From Ignelater luminosus (taxonomy: Eukaryota > Arthropoda > Insecta > Coleoptera > Elateridae), in assembly GCA_011009095.1 (NCBI GenBank), contig VTPC01090618.1, forward strand, positions 396,118 through 460,117: a stretch of DNA of 64,000 bases, written 5' to 3'. A program made the translations under genes and the position numbers. The notes beneath the pieces were generated by a model. It saw only the letters and a list, made by a program, of their open reading frames with translations. It ran no database searches and was not told where the DNA came from. Shown in pieces: positions 13,246 to 25,943 of the stretch (its first letter is position 1; the number at the start of each line of letters is the position of its first letter).

Positions 13246-13701
13246 ATTTTAAAACTTCCACCTTGAATAACTCTTTAATTAGTAAAATTATCAAAATCGC
13301 TGAAACGCCTCGATTTTTTTTTTGGAGGGGGACATTTAATAACCTACTCTAGTCAGTTGGGAAACTGTCACCCTCTTCCCCCCAACCACCCTCTCTCCAG
13401 AATTTTAAATGGCACTACCCCATGTGTGATATATCATTTTAAAGGGTATAAGATTCTTAATCTTTCTCATCAAAGAAAATTAAATTGGCCCAGCCGTTCG
13501 TGAATTAGAGCCAAAAATGTATTAAATTCCAATGAATACGTTGCTGTCTCTGGAGAGGTGGTGGTTGGGAGGAGGGTGGAAGTTCCCAACTGACTAGAGT
13601 AGGTTATTAAATGTCCCCCTCCAAAACAAAATCGACGCGTTTCAGCAGTTTTTGATAATTTTACCAATTAAAGAGTTATTCAAAGTGGGAAGTTTTAAAA
13701 T
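13246..13701. mobile_element. Foldback/MITE-like element with ~155-bp inverted terminal repeats
   Basis: The left arm begins ATTTTAAAACTTCC at 13246 and reads through GAATAACTCTTTAATT, GGAGGGGGACATTTAATAAC and CTACTCTAGTCAGTTGGGAA. The same order, reverse complemented, is found in 13545-13701. The arms are close to 90% alike by eye. About 150 bp of non-coding spacer lies between them. A TACAGGGTG word just outside the left arm (about 13233) may be part of the terminus. The minus-strand ORF 13470-13667 lies within the repeat and is incidental. Confidence 0.85.
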
Positions 13702-16477
13702 ATCTTCCAATCTAAGCAAAGTAATCCTTGAGCGTTGTATTTAAACCATGAATAGCGTAAATGGTGTTGACGATAATTAAATGCTGGTCTTGCTATGATC
13801 CAGAAGGACATCGAACGTGATATTGCACAAAAAGCTTACGATCCGAGTCTAATTCTAATGAGGTGATTTCGGATTTTCTTAGACCTTTCTTCGTGATAGA
13901 ATAAACACTCCTGTCCGATCTGCTAATTGTAACTGCATCGTAGTATTACCGATGAAGGTATGCATCTGTGTTCCTTCTGGTTAAATTAGAAAAAGGTTAG
14001 GCTTCGAACTGACTCGGATAGAAAGTTTCTAGGTAGAGTTCAAGGTCGGTCTTGGTGGATAGGGCCGATTATTCGTTAAGCAGAAGATTGGAGACTCAAT
14101 AGCTGAAACGTTTTTGGTAAAAGATCGATTTGGTAATAACTAAAGCACAGGAAAATATGCATTTGCATATAAGTTTGCTTATATGCAGCGTAGAAATTTC
14201 CAGATATCTATACGAATTAGATCACTAGGATTCCATTTATCTCAGTTTTATTTAGTACATTTTTGCATATTTAGAAAAAGTAGTGTATAAATGCATATTT
14301 TTAGATTGTTTTTAATAACACGCCCAGAAAAAGCTTTCTCGGATTTTGTTGCAGATTCTGTAGCAGAATGTAATAACTTATTTGAGAATAAACAAATTAC
14401 AAACGATCTGCCTTTTATTAAATGCCACTACTGTACTACCACTACTAAAAGATTTTTTAGGATCCTTAGACGCGGGCTACGCGCAATAGTATTATTTGTA
14501 TTTGATTTTAATTTAAATTTAAGTGAGTTTTTGCAACAAGTAAAAAATCACTTAAATTTTCTCACATGTTCAACCTTGTCTACACAATGCTACGGTCATG
14601 GTTGTGTGAATCTGACTTAGCTCAGAACGGATATCATTTTGCATTTAGGATACTCAAACCAAGTTGTTGACATAAGACATGAGATGCGATGCAAAAGAAT
14701 TCTTTTGCACGTATTTGGGTGTTTTCTGAACTTCACACTTAATTCAAACCTATACATTTATGGAAATGACTAAGATATCTACAAAATGCCCCAAGATCTT
14801 AATAGGTCTAACCATGACGATATAATGCCCGGTACATGCAAGGTTCTGCAGTTTCTGTGTTGCTAGAGTACTTGGACATATTCAGGAATGCTCAGCGACT
14901 GAGATCTGCTGAGAATTTACTCAGTATCTATTCAACCTCAAGTTAAAAAAAACCAATTAATCATCCTCTCCTAAAACCTAACACACGCTGATAAAATATC
15001 CTCTTAATTCAGCGGCTGACCGTCCCGTAATGCGCCAATTGTTTTATTCCTAGAACACAACTTGCTTAAACTTGACTTAGAGAGCTTACTGCTGTTATGA
15101 CTTCCACTGGTTGGTGGATTACTGTAGTTTGTTCTTGCCCTGGGATTTTTTTCAATAGATTTGCTATACAGATATTTATTGAAGCAAAGAGATTTTTGTA
15201 AATAAAGAACAGGGAGGTTCTTCATAAGCTAAGAGCGAAAGTCACATTTTTTGTATTAAAGTGTATTTTGTAACATCATCGTTTCTAAAGCATTCCATTC
15301 TTAAAAATAATTTAACCGAAGACCGACTAATTGGAAATTTTACCTTACTGTCTTATGCAAAACAGGACTAGTTCTTTAGAAAAAGAAACCGTTTTCAGCA
15401 GAAGTCACGTTACTGACATGAGAAAGTGCAGTATTCTTTTTATAGATTGCAGCTCGTGCATAGCGTAGAGTTTCTATGGTACAACAATGATCTCAAAAAG
15501 TGCCAGCGGGATGCAGAAAACGTTCTAGACGTGATGCACAAACAACAACAGAAAAATATTGTCGCTTTTTGGAATTTCTTTGGCACAGTAATACTGAATT
15601 GTAACGCATTGTCCAATGTCAATTATAATAGCTACATTCTCGTCGGCCTCATCTACCAAGTTGGCATAAAATAGCTATCCATGAATAATATTTTATTTTC
15701 ACATGAATCTAGCTTCCGACTGTTTGAAACCTGTGATGAAATCTCTATTCGTCGGCAAATAGGTGGTAGGCGTCGTAAATAGTGTATTTGAACCATACAT
15801 TCAGTACTAGATGTCTGGGGTGCAATCAGTCACGGAAGTAAATTCCATCTAGTACAAGTGTGCACAACCATTACTAGCGCCCGTTACATCATTGGCGTTT
15901 TAGGCCCATTAGTTGTAATATATATTTTAAAACTTTAAGTATCCGCGTCTACTCGAGCACTTTAAATTGAAAACAACAATCTAAACTCTACCCTGGCCCG
16001 CAAGATCTCCCAATTGGTCATCCTTTTGCAAATGTATGAGATACGATTAGATGATGGGTTAGAGTCCTGCACGGCCAAAATTTTCAGCCTCCCGCCCGAA
16101 TCAGTAATAAAAAGATTTCAGTTCGCTTTGGATCAGTACAAAAATAATGATCCGAAAAGCCCAACCGACTCAATAAGCTTGACAGGTTCAACAAGCCCGA
16201 CAGAGAGACCAAGGCAGCCCAGTTGACCCGACGTAGGTTCGTAAAGCACGATAAGTTCTTCGAGCTTCGAGCCGGACCGCACAAAGGTCCAACTAAAGGA
16301 CCCGGGTACAATGAATACATGTGAGCTTTTCTATGATGCTAAGACAGGTGATAAGCAAAAACTAAGATAACTTGACCCTTTCTTGGTGTTCTGGCTTTAA
16401 AAAAACAATAGTTTATTCACCGTTAAAAAATTAAAATTCTGTGATGCTTGAAAATTACACAAAGTTATTTACTTACA
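13702..16477. other. Non-coding stretch
   Basis: Nothing was recognised as a gene. A perfect small hairpin lies at 14165-14186. Positions 15990-16320 are GC-raised with repeated CCGA/CCCA-type words (ORF 16014-16226, +) and may be an old repeat. ORFs at 14291-14620 and 15426-15674 lack recognisable protein features. Confidence 0.45.
14165..14186. repeat. Perfect 9-bp inverted repeat with octamer-like half
   Basis: GCATATAAG at 14165-14173 and CTTATATGC at 14178-14186 are separated by TTTG. The left half overlaps ATTTGCATAT, similar to a POU-factor octamer. Confidence 0.6.
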
Positions 16478-16721
16478 GGGGGGGGGGGCACAGTGAGTCC
16501 GTCGCCGATCTCGATGGAATTTTTACTCGAAATCGGTTAAGACAGCTGAAGCAGTTTTGTGAGAGCCAATTTTAGACATTCTCCGATCTATAATATTGTT
16601 CTTGCGATGCCCGATGGGCCCATTTAGACGAAGGGCAAAATACGTGTCGACTTATTTTGGATGTAAAATCGCCAGTCAAGATTTCATCGAGGTCGGCGAC
16701 GGACTCACTGTGCCCTCCCAT
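16478..16721. mobile_element. MITE with ~39-bp inverted terminal repeats and a GC-rich terminus
   Basis: The left end has 11 Gs (16478-16488) and continues GGCACAGTGAGTCCGTCGCC then GAT-TCGATGGAAT. The right end, 16683-16721, is its reverse complement with about three differences (GGCGACGGACTCACTGTGCC then CTCCC). The interior of about 165 bp is non-coding. The sequence ACTGTGCCCTCCCCC at 19789-19803 looks like a detached right end of the same family. Confidence 0.85.
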
Positions 16722-18060
16722 TGTTAGTTCATGATAAAGTGACTAAACTAAATTGAAGTTCAAGAGAGACTAAAAGTAAACAATGCCTCTGTTTTCAATA
16801 TGATTTCGGGGAGGTGTTTGAACACCCAAAATAACTCACCCTGTATATAACTCTGCTAGGATTGACCTAGTTAACAATCGAAGTTGCTTTGGCATTTGTT
16901 ATTTCAAACCAAAGAAGCCCTAAATACCTAAATTAATAACGGTTAGTACAGAAAAACAATTTTGTTAAATTCAAGATCTTACGGTTCTTAAATATCACAT
17001 TAAATTATTAAGAATTCGGCGTTGTTCCGTTTTATGATTCCTTTCTTTTACTTTGATTTTTCACGTTCGACTTAGCATTATCCTTTTTGTAGGGTTTTCT
17101 CAATAAAAATTCTGTATTTTCCAAGGCTGCTGAATTAACATTAGAATATGTTTCAAGTTCTGTGAATTCACATTTTTTCTCCCGATTTTGACCTCACAGT
17201 CTTTATATTTACTATATTTCTATTAGCAAATAGATTATTTGAGCCTATGAACAGCTATCCATGGTGGTTGTTCACTGCAGAATGCACCAGCATTGTTCGA
17301 AATAGCAAGGAACTGTTTGAAACTAAAAAATAGTTAATTTTCTAGACAGGTAAGAATTTAACATTTAATGTACTTACTAAAGGGATTAATGCAAGAAAAT
17401 GTTTGCACCCCGTTCTTTCATGGAATGCGTAAATTATGCTCTTAAGATTGAAGGCGCGACGTCGAAATAAAGAACTGACACGCGAGCGCTTAAAAACCTT
17501 TAGGTTTGACTCCAGTTGTATAAAAAGAGACCAGAAGTTAATAAAGACATAAATAATTAACTTTGAATTTTCCGAACATTCTAAGACCTCGGTCGCAAGG
17601 GTATGCAATAAAAATATTTATATTTATCCATCAATAAATTTTCTAATATGATGAATAAATAACGAAATTAATTTTAATAGAATCTTGTATGCAATGTTAA
17701 GAGTGAAATATTGCTGTTACTATTTCTGTATACAATAAAATCTGTAGTGGCTATAAGTAGTAGAAGGAATCAAAATCGAGTGGTATTGAATCCGATTATG
17801 TACGCTATAATTCAACACTTGCCGATTTGTTCTTTTTACCTTTTTTATTTACAAAAGAAGAGTCAAAATCCAAATCTCATATTGACATAGTAAATGAGCG
17901 ACTATATTTTATTTAAATTTGGTCACTTGAATTCCAAAGGCACTTCAATATTTCTTCGGTAAATTTGGAAAGTACGAAATGACTACCTGAAATATTTAGT
18001 GACAAGAAAAAGAAAAATCTCGACTAAATTTTTAATTTAAAAACCTTCAATGTTACGGTA
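16722..18060. other. AT-rich non-coding stretch
   Basis: Nothing was recognised, apart from an AACTCACCCTGTATA end-like word at about 16835-16849 that recalls MITE termini. Confidence 0.45.
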
Positions 18061-18210
18061 GTTGTACCTAAATGAATGTCAGGTGACACGCATAATCCGG
18101 TCTCGGACGGGATCAGCAGTGGCCTGTGTAATCCGGCATTCCGAACCTGACGGTCGGCGCCGTTCTTATCACCTTTTATACTACAACCCGTCTGCAGACG
18201 AAGTACACCT
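18061..18210. promoter_or_regulatory. Candidate cis-regulatory island with paired TAATCCGG sites
   Basis: This is a GC-rich island in AT-rich DNA. TAATCCGG occurs twice (18093-18100 and 18129-18136), 36 bp apart and in the same orientation. TAATCC is the core recognised by K50 homeodomains (Otd/Otx, Pitx, Goosecoid, Bicoid). A CAGGTGACA word at 18080 resembles an E-box/zinc-finger-homeodomain (ZEB) or Snail site. Placement upstream of a developmental regulator makes an enhancer plausible, but this is inference. Confidence 0.35.
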
Positions 18211-18729
18211 TGCAGAACTCCCAGTATCTGTCTGCTTTTGAGAACACCAAAACTAAATCTTTTCTTTTCTCCTTTTTTCTTTTATTGCACCTCAAGCTAT
18301 ATTTTGATGTTCATATCCATATCCAGTTTCAGTTTCCAATTATGTAACCAACGCATAAGAAGTGTGCAAAGTTTATAAAATATACAAAGTCGATAAGCAA
18401 AAATGAAAGATAAAAATAAATATTTTGAGTGTTATTTGAAAACTGATAAGGTTTTTATTTAACTTTTTTCAACAATGAAATGTTTATGTTGTCTGTAGCA
18501 AGTTGAAGGCCAAAAACAGTGTGATTGGACCACAGGGAAATTAAAAGGATGAGAATTTTCCTATCATATTATTTTACAAGGGCGTCACCTTCATGATTTA
18601 AATAAATGCGATCCTTAATTAATAAAATATGATATTCTAGCTCTTTTTTAATATAATTTTTTCAGTTTTAAACATTATTTTTTCACATTCCAGTGTTGCT
18701 GCGTGTAAAATTTTATAACATGCAACCAA

Positions 18730-18960
18730 AGCAGGGCGTCTCGTTCGTTTGGCTATCGGCCTGTTAATCTTGGTAATTACGAGCTCCTCTTATCGGGTGG
18801 GACTCGCCTCGCCGTAGAAACTAACCAACTTCATTGCCTTTATGCGACACATTTGCATACACAATTGCAAATTATTAAAATCACAAAATGTCAACTAACA
18901 AAATGAATAGCTCCGCATAGGTCGCCCCTGCCTCCCTACGTTGAAGAAACGTCAACTTTC
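18730..18960. promoter_or_regulatory. Candidate cis-regulatory island with inverted octamer-like sites
   Basis: This GC-raised block (18730-18830) is followed by ATTTGCA at 18851-18857 and its inverse TGCAAAT at 18866-18872, and by an ATTATTAA homeodomain-type word. POU factors bind ATTTGCAT. There is no coding frame of note. Enhancer function is inferred from composition and motifs only. Confidence 0.3.
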
Positions 18961-19359
18961 GAACACGAACAAGATGAAAATTATTACGTTTTAATTATTA
19001 TTTTCAGTTTTAATTGGTTCGCCTCGTTTTGCTAGTGCATAAAAAGTAAAAATAAGAACAGCAAAACGAACGTGAGTATAATTCAAAACAAAAAGTATAT
19101 ACATAATAAAACCAGATTTTGCTATTTGCTCAAGGTTTTTCTTTTTCGCATTGCAAAATACCTCCATTCATAATTTATGGTGTTTCGAAAAAAGAAGAAA
19201 GCTCGAAATCAACTTTTATTGCTTTGAATATATTGTCCATTCCGTTCGGCCTCTTTCTGTATTACAAATATAAAATACGGTAGTGCAATATCGGGGCTAG
19301 CCATGAATTTAATTATAGCCTATAATGACGGTCTTTTGAAAGGGGCAAAGAGGAGGTTG

Positions 19360-19510
19360 TCGTGTTAATGGGATCAAACGTGCCGCTTCTTCGTGTTACT
19401 TCTTGTGACTCGGTGGCCGCAGTTGTACCGTAAGGTACCCGGCCACAAACCTCGTATTACATACCGGTATCGTCACCCATCACGGCGCTCCGCTGGTGTG
19501 ACCAGTTTAA
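19360..19510. promoter_or_regulatory. GC-rich island with compound inverted repeat
   Basis: TGGCCG (19414-19419) pairs with CGGCCA (19440-19445), and GTACC (19425-19429) pairs with GGTAC (19434-19438), forming a two-part hairpin. An ACCGGT palindrome follows near 19464. The island is strongly GC-rich against its flanks and has no coding frame. It may be regulatory or a structured repeat end. Confidence 0.3.
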
Positions 19511-22500
19511 CACATCTTTGTGCCATTACTCAGTTTATCTCTATACAACATAAATGTCCTGTATAAACAAATTTTAAATATTTTTTTCCTTCTCGTGGAA
19601 ATAATCTTTCGAAATCACTAAAAATTTGGTTAGTTTTTTGGTTTTCATTGTTTTGTACAAAACAATTCGTTGTTATTCAAATTGTGGTTTTTTTCCATCA
19701 AACTGACTAGGAGGGTTAGAATGTTTTTTTATATTTAAGGTCACTTTTTCTGTTCGACACTGATTTTATGCGTATGCGATAATGGTACTGTGCCCTCCCC
19801 CACTATTTCCAATGTGTTTTGCCGATGTCAGAATAACTCTTTAGATTTTTGGAAAAATTTTCGAAGTTGTATCTTAGTAATAAAGTTTTGGTGAATTTTT
19901 GGATATTACCAAACAATTTTGAACTGGAGCTAAACATTCTCAAAATATGTAAATATAGCCAGTAAAATAAGGATAGTGATTATGGATTAATCATAATTTT
20001 CAAACGATTTGAACCTTGAAATAGCTTCGAAAGATCTCTGATACGCACTCTTAAAAAGGTATAAAACGTTGTTAAGGTGGCTTCCGCACTTCAAGCAATT
20101 CTGACGCTGTTCACACCTCTTAGGAAGTGTCTTTGATAGTCTCCCAAACATTTCAAGAGCGCTTTACAGTTAGTATGGCACAGCAGCACTTCTAATCACT
20201 TCGATACCTGTTTGGGAGTACTTAAAGGGCGCTTTGGAAAGTTCTTAAGACAGTCAAGCTCATTTGTAGATAAAAGTTGAGCAAAGATCTTTCTAAGGCA
20301 TCCTTTAAAAACAGATATACAAAGATTGCAAGTAGACTGATTAATAGGTCAATAAAATCTTGACCATGGTGATAGGCTATTCCAGGACCGTTTTGACATT
20401 AAGCTAACGGAACGACTTTCTCAGCACGCTACGTTAAAGAAGCTCAAGAGTCGGCTTAAAGAATAATTTTTTACTCTGAACCGTCTCACATAGAACGGGA
20501 AGACGCAAGAATATAATTTTATCTTAGAATGTACTAAGTTCTAAAGCCGGCCCCAGGCTATTCAAGAACTTGTAAATCGAACTAAGTGGAATATTGTCGT
20601 TGCTGTTGCACTTAACCTTGTACACGTTTTATTTTGCGCTCACACTAGATCGGTGTCAAGGGCTGTCCGTGTTGATTCACAGAGAAAGTATCAATGTGAA
20701 AGCAGACTTTTAAAGAAAAGAACTTCGTGAAATACAAATTCATAATCAGGAAAATCCTAGAAAAAGCTTGGAATATTTTTTATAAAATGACTTTTATGAT
20801 CATTCTACTAAAATCGAAATCTTAAAATGTAACTATTTCTTTGATCTTCTCTGTTAGCTGGAAACTTTTTTAGTTCTTTATTGCTAATGCCAAAAATGGC
20901 TCGAGTATTACAGAATGACGACATGTTCCCATTTGAGAATTTTGCTATTTTTTTCTGTAGTCTTTCTATGGCACAACAATCTATATCGATGTTTCTCAAC
21001 ACGTATGATTCATAGAACAGACTGTCGATGGTCTACTGTCCAAATATTAATTCTCCAAGCGTGAACCCATTCGAAACGTTGTGAATTACTAACCCAGATT
21101 TTTGGTTGACTTGCATATTAAAGTATACCCTGAGATCATACGTACCTGAATGTCATCAATCTTTAAGAATTTGCTTTTATCTTAACCAACAAATTCACAA
21201 TGAACGTAAAGATTGTTTGAGAAGACAATCTGTTGCTATATGGACTAAATACAAGAAACACTCTAAAGGCAAGAGAAAGATGTACTTTTAATTTGCAATA
21301 CCTTCTATCCTTGCAATAATACGAAAAAGACATTTTGGTCAATGGTTGTTGATGCTGTCAGGACTGTTGTCAGGTATTAATCTATAGAAGTCACTAAAGG
21401 TTGTAACCTTTCTTATAGAAACTATACTGTGTATAGAATTATACCTATTAAGAGTTTTGGAACTAAGGAGAGCTAATTTTAGAATAGCTCTTTGAAATTC
21501 ATTGGAACCATGCTAAATTTCAAATTTTTCTTGCAGATAATATTATTTGTAATTCTGCTTGTTTTTGAATCCGAAATAAGTAGATTTGAATTTTTACTGT
21601 TTAAATGCGGAGAATAACAGCTTTTAGTGAAATTTAACTTTTTGACGATTAGTATACCTGAATGGAAGTTGCTTGCTACCGCTATACCATACAATGCTTT
21701 TATGGTTGTTGGGGTGCTTGGTACCAATAGAAATCCATTTATTTTATCATGGACTGACTGCTAAGGATCGTGTAAATAAGTATAAATCACTGCAGACAAA
21801 TTTATCGAATCAATAGAACAACAAATCTGGAATCCATTGATGAAAAACAATTTAAACAAGTGAGATTTTTTGAAGGCGTAGGGTAATGGACGATTATATA
21901 AAGCAATTTCTGATACGTCTCCTCTTTCTACATTTTAACAGACATATCTCTTTTTAGTTTAAACTTTCATTTTCTAGTTACAGCATATTATGACAAGAAA
22001 GCAAGAGAAGAATTTCGTGCTATAGATAGAAAGATAGAAACATAGAATATAATGTAGGTACTGTCTTTTCGATTTCTTGTTGGTGTCTTGGTAATTTTAT
22101 AGGGCTCTTCAACCATCAATAGAACAGATAAGTTAATTTTTGCTCAAAGTTGACCTCCAAATAAATGACCTTTGAATGATTTTTAAATCCTTTAAAGAGT
22201 TTTGATCATTTGTTTAAAAATCACATTGACTCAGAGTTGCTCCTCATATTTCGCAAGAAGTGACATTTTGATCAATGTTCGTTTTCGATAAATGTATTTA
22301 CACGTGTACACAACAACCAACAATGTTGGTCTTTTAAACTGCTCTTCATTCAATACGGCCTCCAGTGAGAAACATAATTTTGAGTTTTTTGATATTTCAA
22401 AAAGACACTTTCCTCAATCTTCCCCCAAACCAAGTTTGTGCAAGTAATCCACTTTGTATAAATCGAATTCAAATCGTTAGGCCGACTTGTTCGTATGAAA

Positions 22501-24469
22501 CTTCCTCGTATTAGAATTTTCCGGACTTTTGTTGCAGGTGGTTAATTTTGATTGAAATTTCAGTAAGAAGCATGCGAGTAAAAACAGACAGTTAGACAAA
22601 CAAACAAAACGTAAAATTGAAGGTGATTGATTCATTAGCTCCCAGAAGATTATGCAAAAGATTTCTAGAAGTAAGCAACACGTTTTATGACTTTGTTTTT
22701 AAAGCAAAAACAGAAGTTAGATTTCAATTGGTAACTTAGGCAAAAACAAACGCTAGGACTTTATCTTCGAACTGATATTTGTAAGACACAGCTACCAATG
22801 GTATGTAAATTCGTTTGTTTATTTTTGTAAATTCTAGTTACTTAAGCTCATTCTACTTACTGTCCACTAAGCTCGGTTTTTATTAGAACTCAATAAGATA
22901 TAACTTGATTTCCTTATTTTTTATAATACACAAAATTTCCATTGGATTTTTGAAAATGAATTTTACTAATGATTGACTGCTTTTTTCCAAATCAGACGTT
23001 TGTGTTTTTAGTATTGTGACTAAAAAGCAGTTTACTAATAAACTTCAATTCGATTGAGATGAAAAAGGTATTGGATCATCTTCAATTTTAGAGACTCTGA
23101 AGAAACTGAAGAATGATAATCAGTAACCATGGCTGATGGTAACGAATACAGTAAAGAGTGTTGGGATAAGTAGATTTAGGAAATTGTACAGTTCGCATCT
23201 ACTCTTGAAAACAGAACGAACCAAAGTCACTGCGTATTTTCGGTTTCAGCAATGAAATCTGAAGTGAACTGTAAAGTAGTTGTTTAAGACCTAAACACTC
23301 ACGATTTTAAGGAACTTAAATAGAGAGTTCAAGAAGAATCGAAACATGATGAATCAAAAAACGAAAAAGCTTCATGGGCTTATGTTTCATAACTAGCTAT
23401 TAAACGTTAAAAGTTAGAAAAGAAGCTTTTTGTCTTCCTTTGGAATTGTTTACCGATCGGTGTTTGGGGTCTTAATAAATAAAATCTCCTCGAAATAAGA
23501 CATCAAATGGTTGCATGGAAACAGATAGTTGAACTGATCGTTCGTGTAAGAGTCCTTCAATCTAACGTGAAGTAGATTTCTTCATTGTTGCATTCATCTT
23601 GAAGTATCATTAATCTCATACATTTAATATTAAGATCAACTTTATGGATGGCTCGTGACAACTACGATGTTGTTAGGACGTTGGATGTTGGCCATCCATT
23701 CATTCGTTGTGATTGACCAAAATTAATATCCCCTTCTGAGGGACACAGACGCATAGATTTCAATAAAATCTTTCTCGACTACTGTAGATAATTGTAGATT
23801 TGAATGAAAACGTTGACTTCAACTTATTGGTTTGCTACATCTAATTAATTTCGTTCCAGCTACAGGAAATTGTCATTGAGCTTGATTGATTCAGTGTGGA
23901 GATAATCAAATATTTTACCAAACCCAAAGGAAGCATGAAATTAAAAAAAAGAATTTCACTCGTACAAGTGGAATCTTGATTAATTTTTGTTTTTAAATGT
24001 TTTTTCCATCTATTCTGAATTACTAACTTTTCTAATCTTAAGAAGACTTCTGCTTAATATCTTTTGTTTGATACAGTTTCAAATAATTTAGTATTTCGAA
24101 TCTTCCTTTTGAGCAAAACTTTGCAATTACAAAATTGATATTAGTAGATGAGATCCGATAATGTTCACATACATCTAACTAAACAAGGTATGGTTTTCAT
24201 CTCATTCTGTATATAACTTTAATTTCTAACTGCGTACACTAAAACCAGTCAGCTAGATCCATCCTATCCATTCTTTATTATTTATTTACACATTTATTTA
24301 ATACCAGTTTTAAGAACACTCGAAATAATGCGTCATCGACCACTTAAAACTACAGTTTTAGAAGCCAGACAAAAGCGGTGTTTTGGAAGAAAATAACCTG
24401 TTATACCTATACTATGCTACGTTACCAAAGTTTCTTTAAAAAAAAATAGTTAATAAAGGGACTCTGTTC
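19511..24469. other. AT-rich non-coding stretch with one dispersed repeat
   Basis: It holds the possible MITE end at 19789-19803 and the dispersed repeat at 20180-20255. Otherwise nothing was recognised. ORFs at 20808-21002 (minus), 21106-21291 (+) and 21479-21727 (minus) have no support. Confidence 0.5.
20180..20255 (+). repeat. Dispersed repeat, copy 1
   Basis: The sequence around TCACTTCGATACCTG and GTACTTAAAGGGCGCTTTGG matches the reverse complement of 55988-56062 at roughly 80% by eye, with weaker similarity continuing upstream. The family is unknown. Confidence 0.7.
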
Positions 24470-24600
24470 TTATACAGCCAAGCTGTAAACGCCGGCGCCT
24501 ACGGTGTTGTCGCCTTCCGACGACACTAGCGCCACAGACGACCCTAATAAATCACCCTGGACCACCACACGGGTCCTTTTTCCTTTCCCTTACTCTCAAT
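24470..24600 (+). other. Isolated GC-rich, exon-like segment of unknown nature
   Basis: After an acceptor-like TTCTTATACAG (ending 24478) a short GC-rich block is open in more than one frame. One frame reads TPAPTVLSPSDDTSATDDPN and onward, and ORF 24504-24857 extends it into AT-rich sequence that looks non-coding. No good donor closes the segment. It could be an exon, an old transposon piece or a regulatory island. Confidence 0.2.
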
Positions 24601-25943
24601 GGAATATTAGTTGCATTCAATTTTACACCAATTTCACGCAGAATTCTTTTTTAATTATGAAATATTTCCAGGACTTGTCACGAAATGTAAAAGATAATGT
24701 CCAAACGAAATGTGTAAAATTCCAAGCATCAAAAGTTAATTTTTATAATCTGCTAAGGACTAGAAGATACATAAAAGAGATCACATTGGTTGATATGAAT
24801 GTAATTAGTGAAGAACAGCCACCTAATGTTATTTCAACGTTAAAGTCCATAAGATAAAGTCTATTATTTTGGGATAACATGCAAATAAGGCGGACCTAAT
24901 GATCCATAAAAATTCAAACTTGGAAAAGGATCTAAGTTTAAATCATTAGCCACAATAATATAGTTATATAAATGTAAAAAGCATTATAATTTATCACTTT
25001 TACTCTATTCTATCAAATTGTATACTACGGCTCAACACGCAAATGAAAATATGATTGAAACAATTAGAATAATTTAAAGATCTAATTGTGACCGACCTTT
25101 TTTTGTGTGTTATTAAAAATTACAGTAGTTTAATGTTTGTCAACACTCCAAGCTTGTGTATAAAAGACTACAAGGTTGCATATATTACATAGCAGGAAAA
25201 AGATTGCAAAATGTCTCCTTTAATTTACATTTATTATTATTAATTCTATCATAAATGTCTATATTGTGCAGGATATATTTTTTAATAAATAGGAAAAAAA
25301 ACGATCGTCTTTCATTCATAAAAACTTGTTTGTTGTACCCATAATAAATATTTATTAGCAGTAAAATATGATTTTAGTTATAAACTTTATTGGATTTTTT
25401 TGTTTATTTATGTCTTCGTTGAGTTGTTACACGACTTTGTTGAACTTTTTTTTATTAGTCGGTAATTAAAAAGTGAGAATTTTAAAATACACCTAGATGT
25501 GAAATTAAAGTACGAACCCGCAATGAATAATTTATAATGTGTACAAAAACCGAGATTAGTAAAAGGAATGAGGAAATTATCGTTTTTGAAAAAAAAAAGA
25601 CAATCATACATTTAAATTGGAGGGACTGTGTTACGTAACGTTCTAATAAACATTGCGTCATTTGTCCAATCAGCTGTAGTGCAGCATAAATAATAGAAAC
25701 ATCTTCAGGAAAAACGAACTTGTCTTCTAGGTATAAATTGATAGTATTTCTTGTGTCAATTAAAACTAAAATAAAAATATTCCTCACTTTGAGATTTATT
25801 CACGCCAGAAAAATTAGTGGCGATACTTAACTGATATCGTGACAAAATGAATGTGTATGCTAAAATAACTTTAATGCTAAAGCAGGAAGCATTTCATTAA
25901 CAATTCTTACTCTTACCCGAACTGTAGCCAGACTTCCACAGTT
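24601..25943. other. AT-rich stretch, no recognised gene
   Basis: The minus-strand ORF 25482-25787 lies downstream of the relic at 25944-26690 on the same strand and could belong to it, but no domain was recognised. The rest is AT-rich. Confidence 0.4.

Noticed and set aside
13470..13667. 65-codon minus-strand ORF
   Set aside because: Lies inside the right half of the inverted-repeat element at 13246-13701, so the open frame is incidental.
14291..14620. 109-codon + strand ORF with several cysteines
   Set aside because: No cysteine spacing of a known domain, no start context or splice sites; best explained by chance.
24504..24857. 117-codon + strand ORF
   Set aside because: Only the first ~30 codons look protein-like; the rest matches AT-rich non-coding composition. 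Kept only as a GC-rich segment.
25482..25787. 101-codon minus-strand ORF ending in a Phe-rich stretch
   Set aside because: No domain recognised; the hydrophobic end comes from a T-rich run. Possible link to the relic upstream could not be shown.
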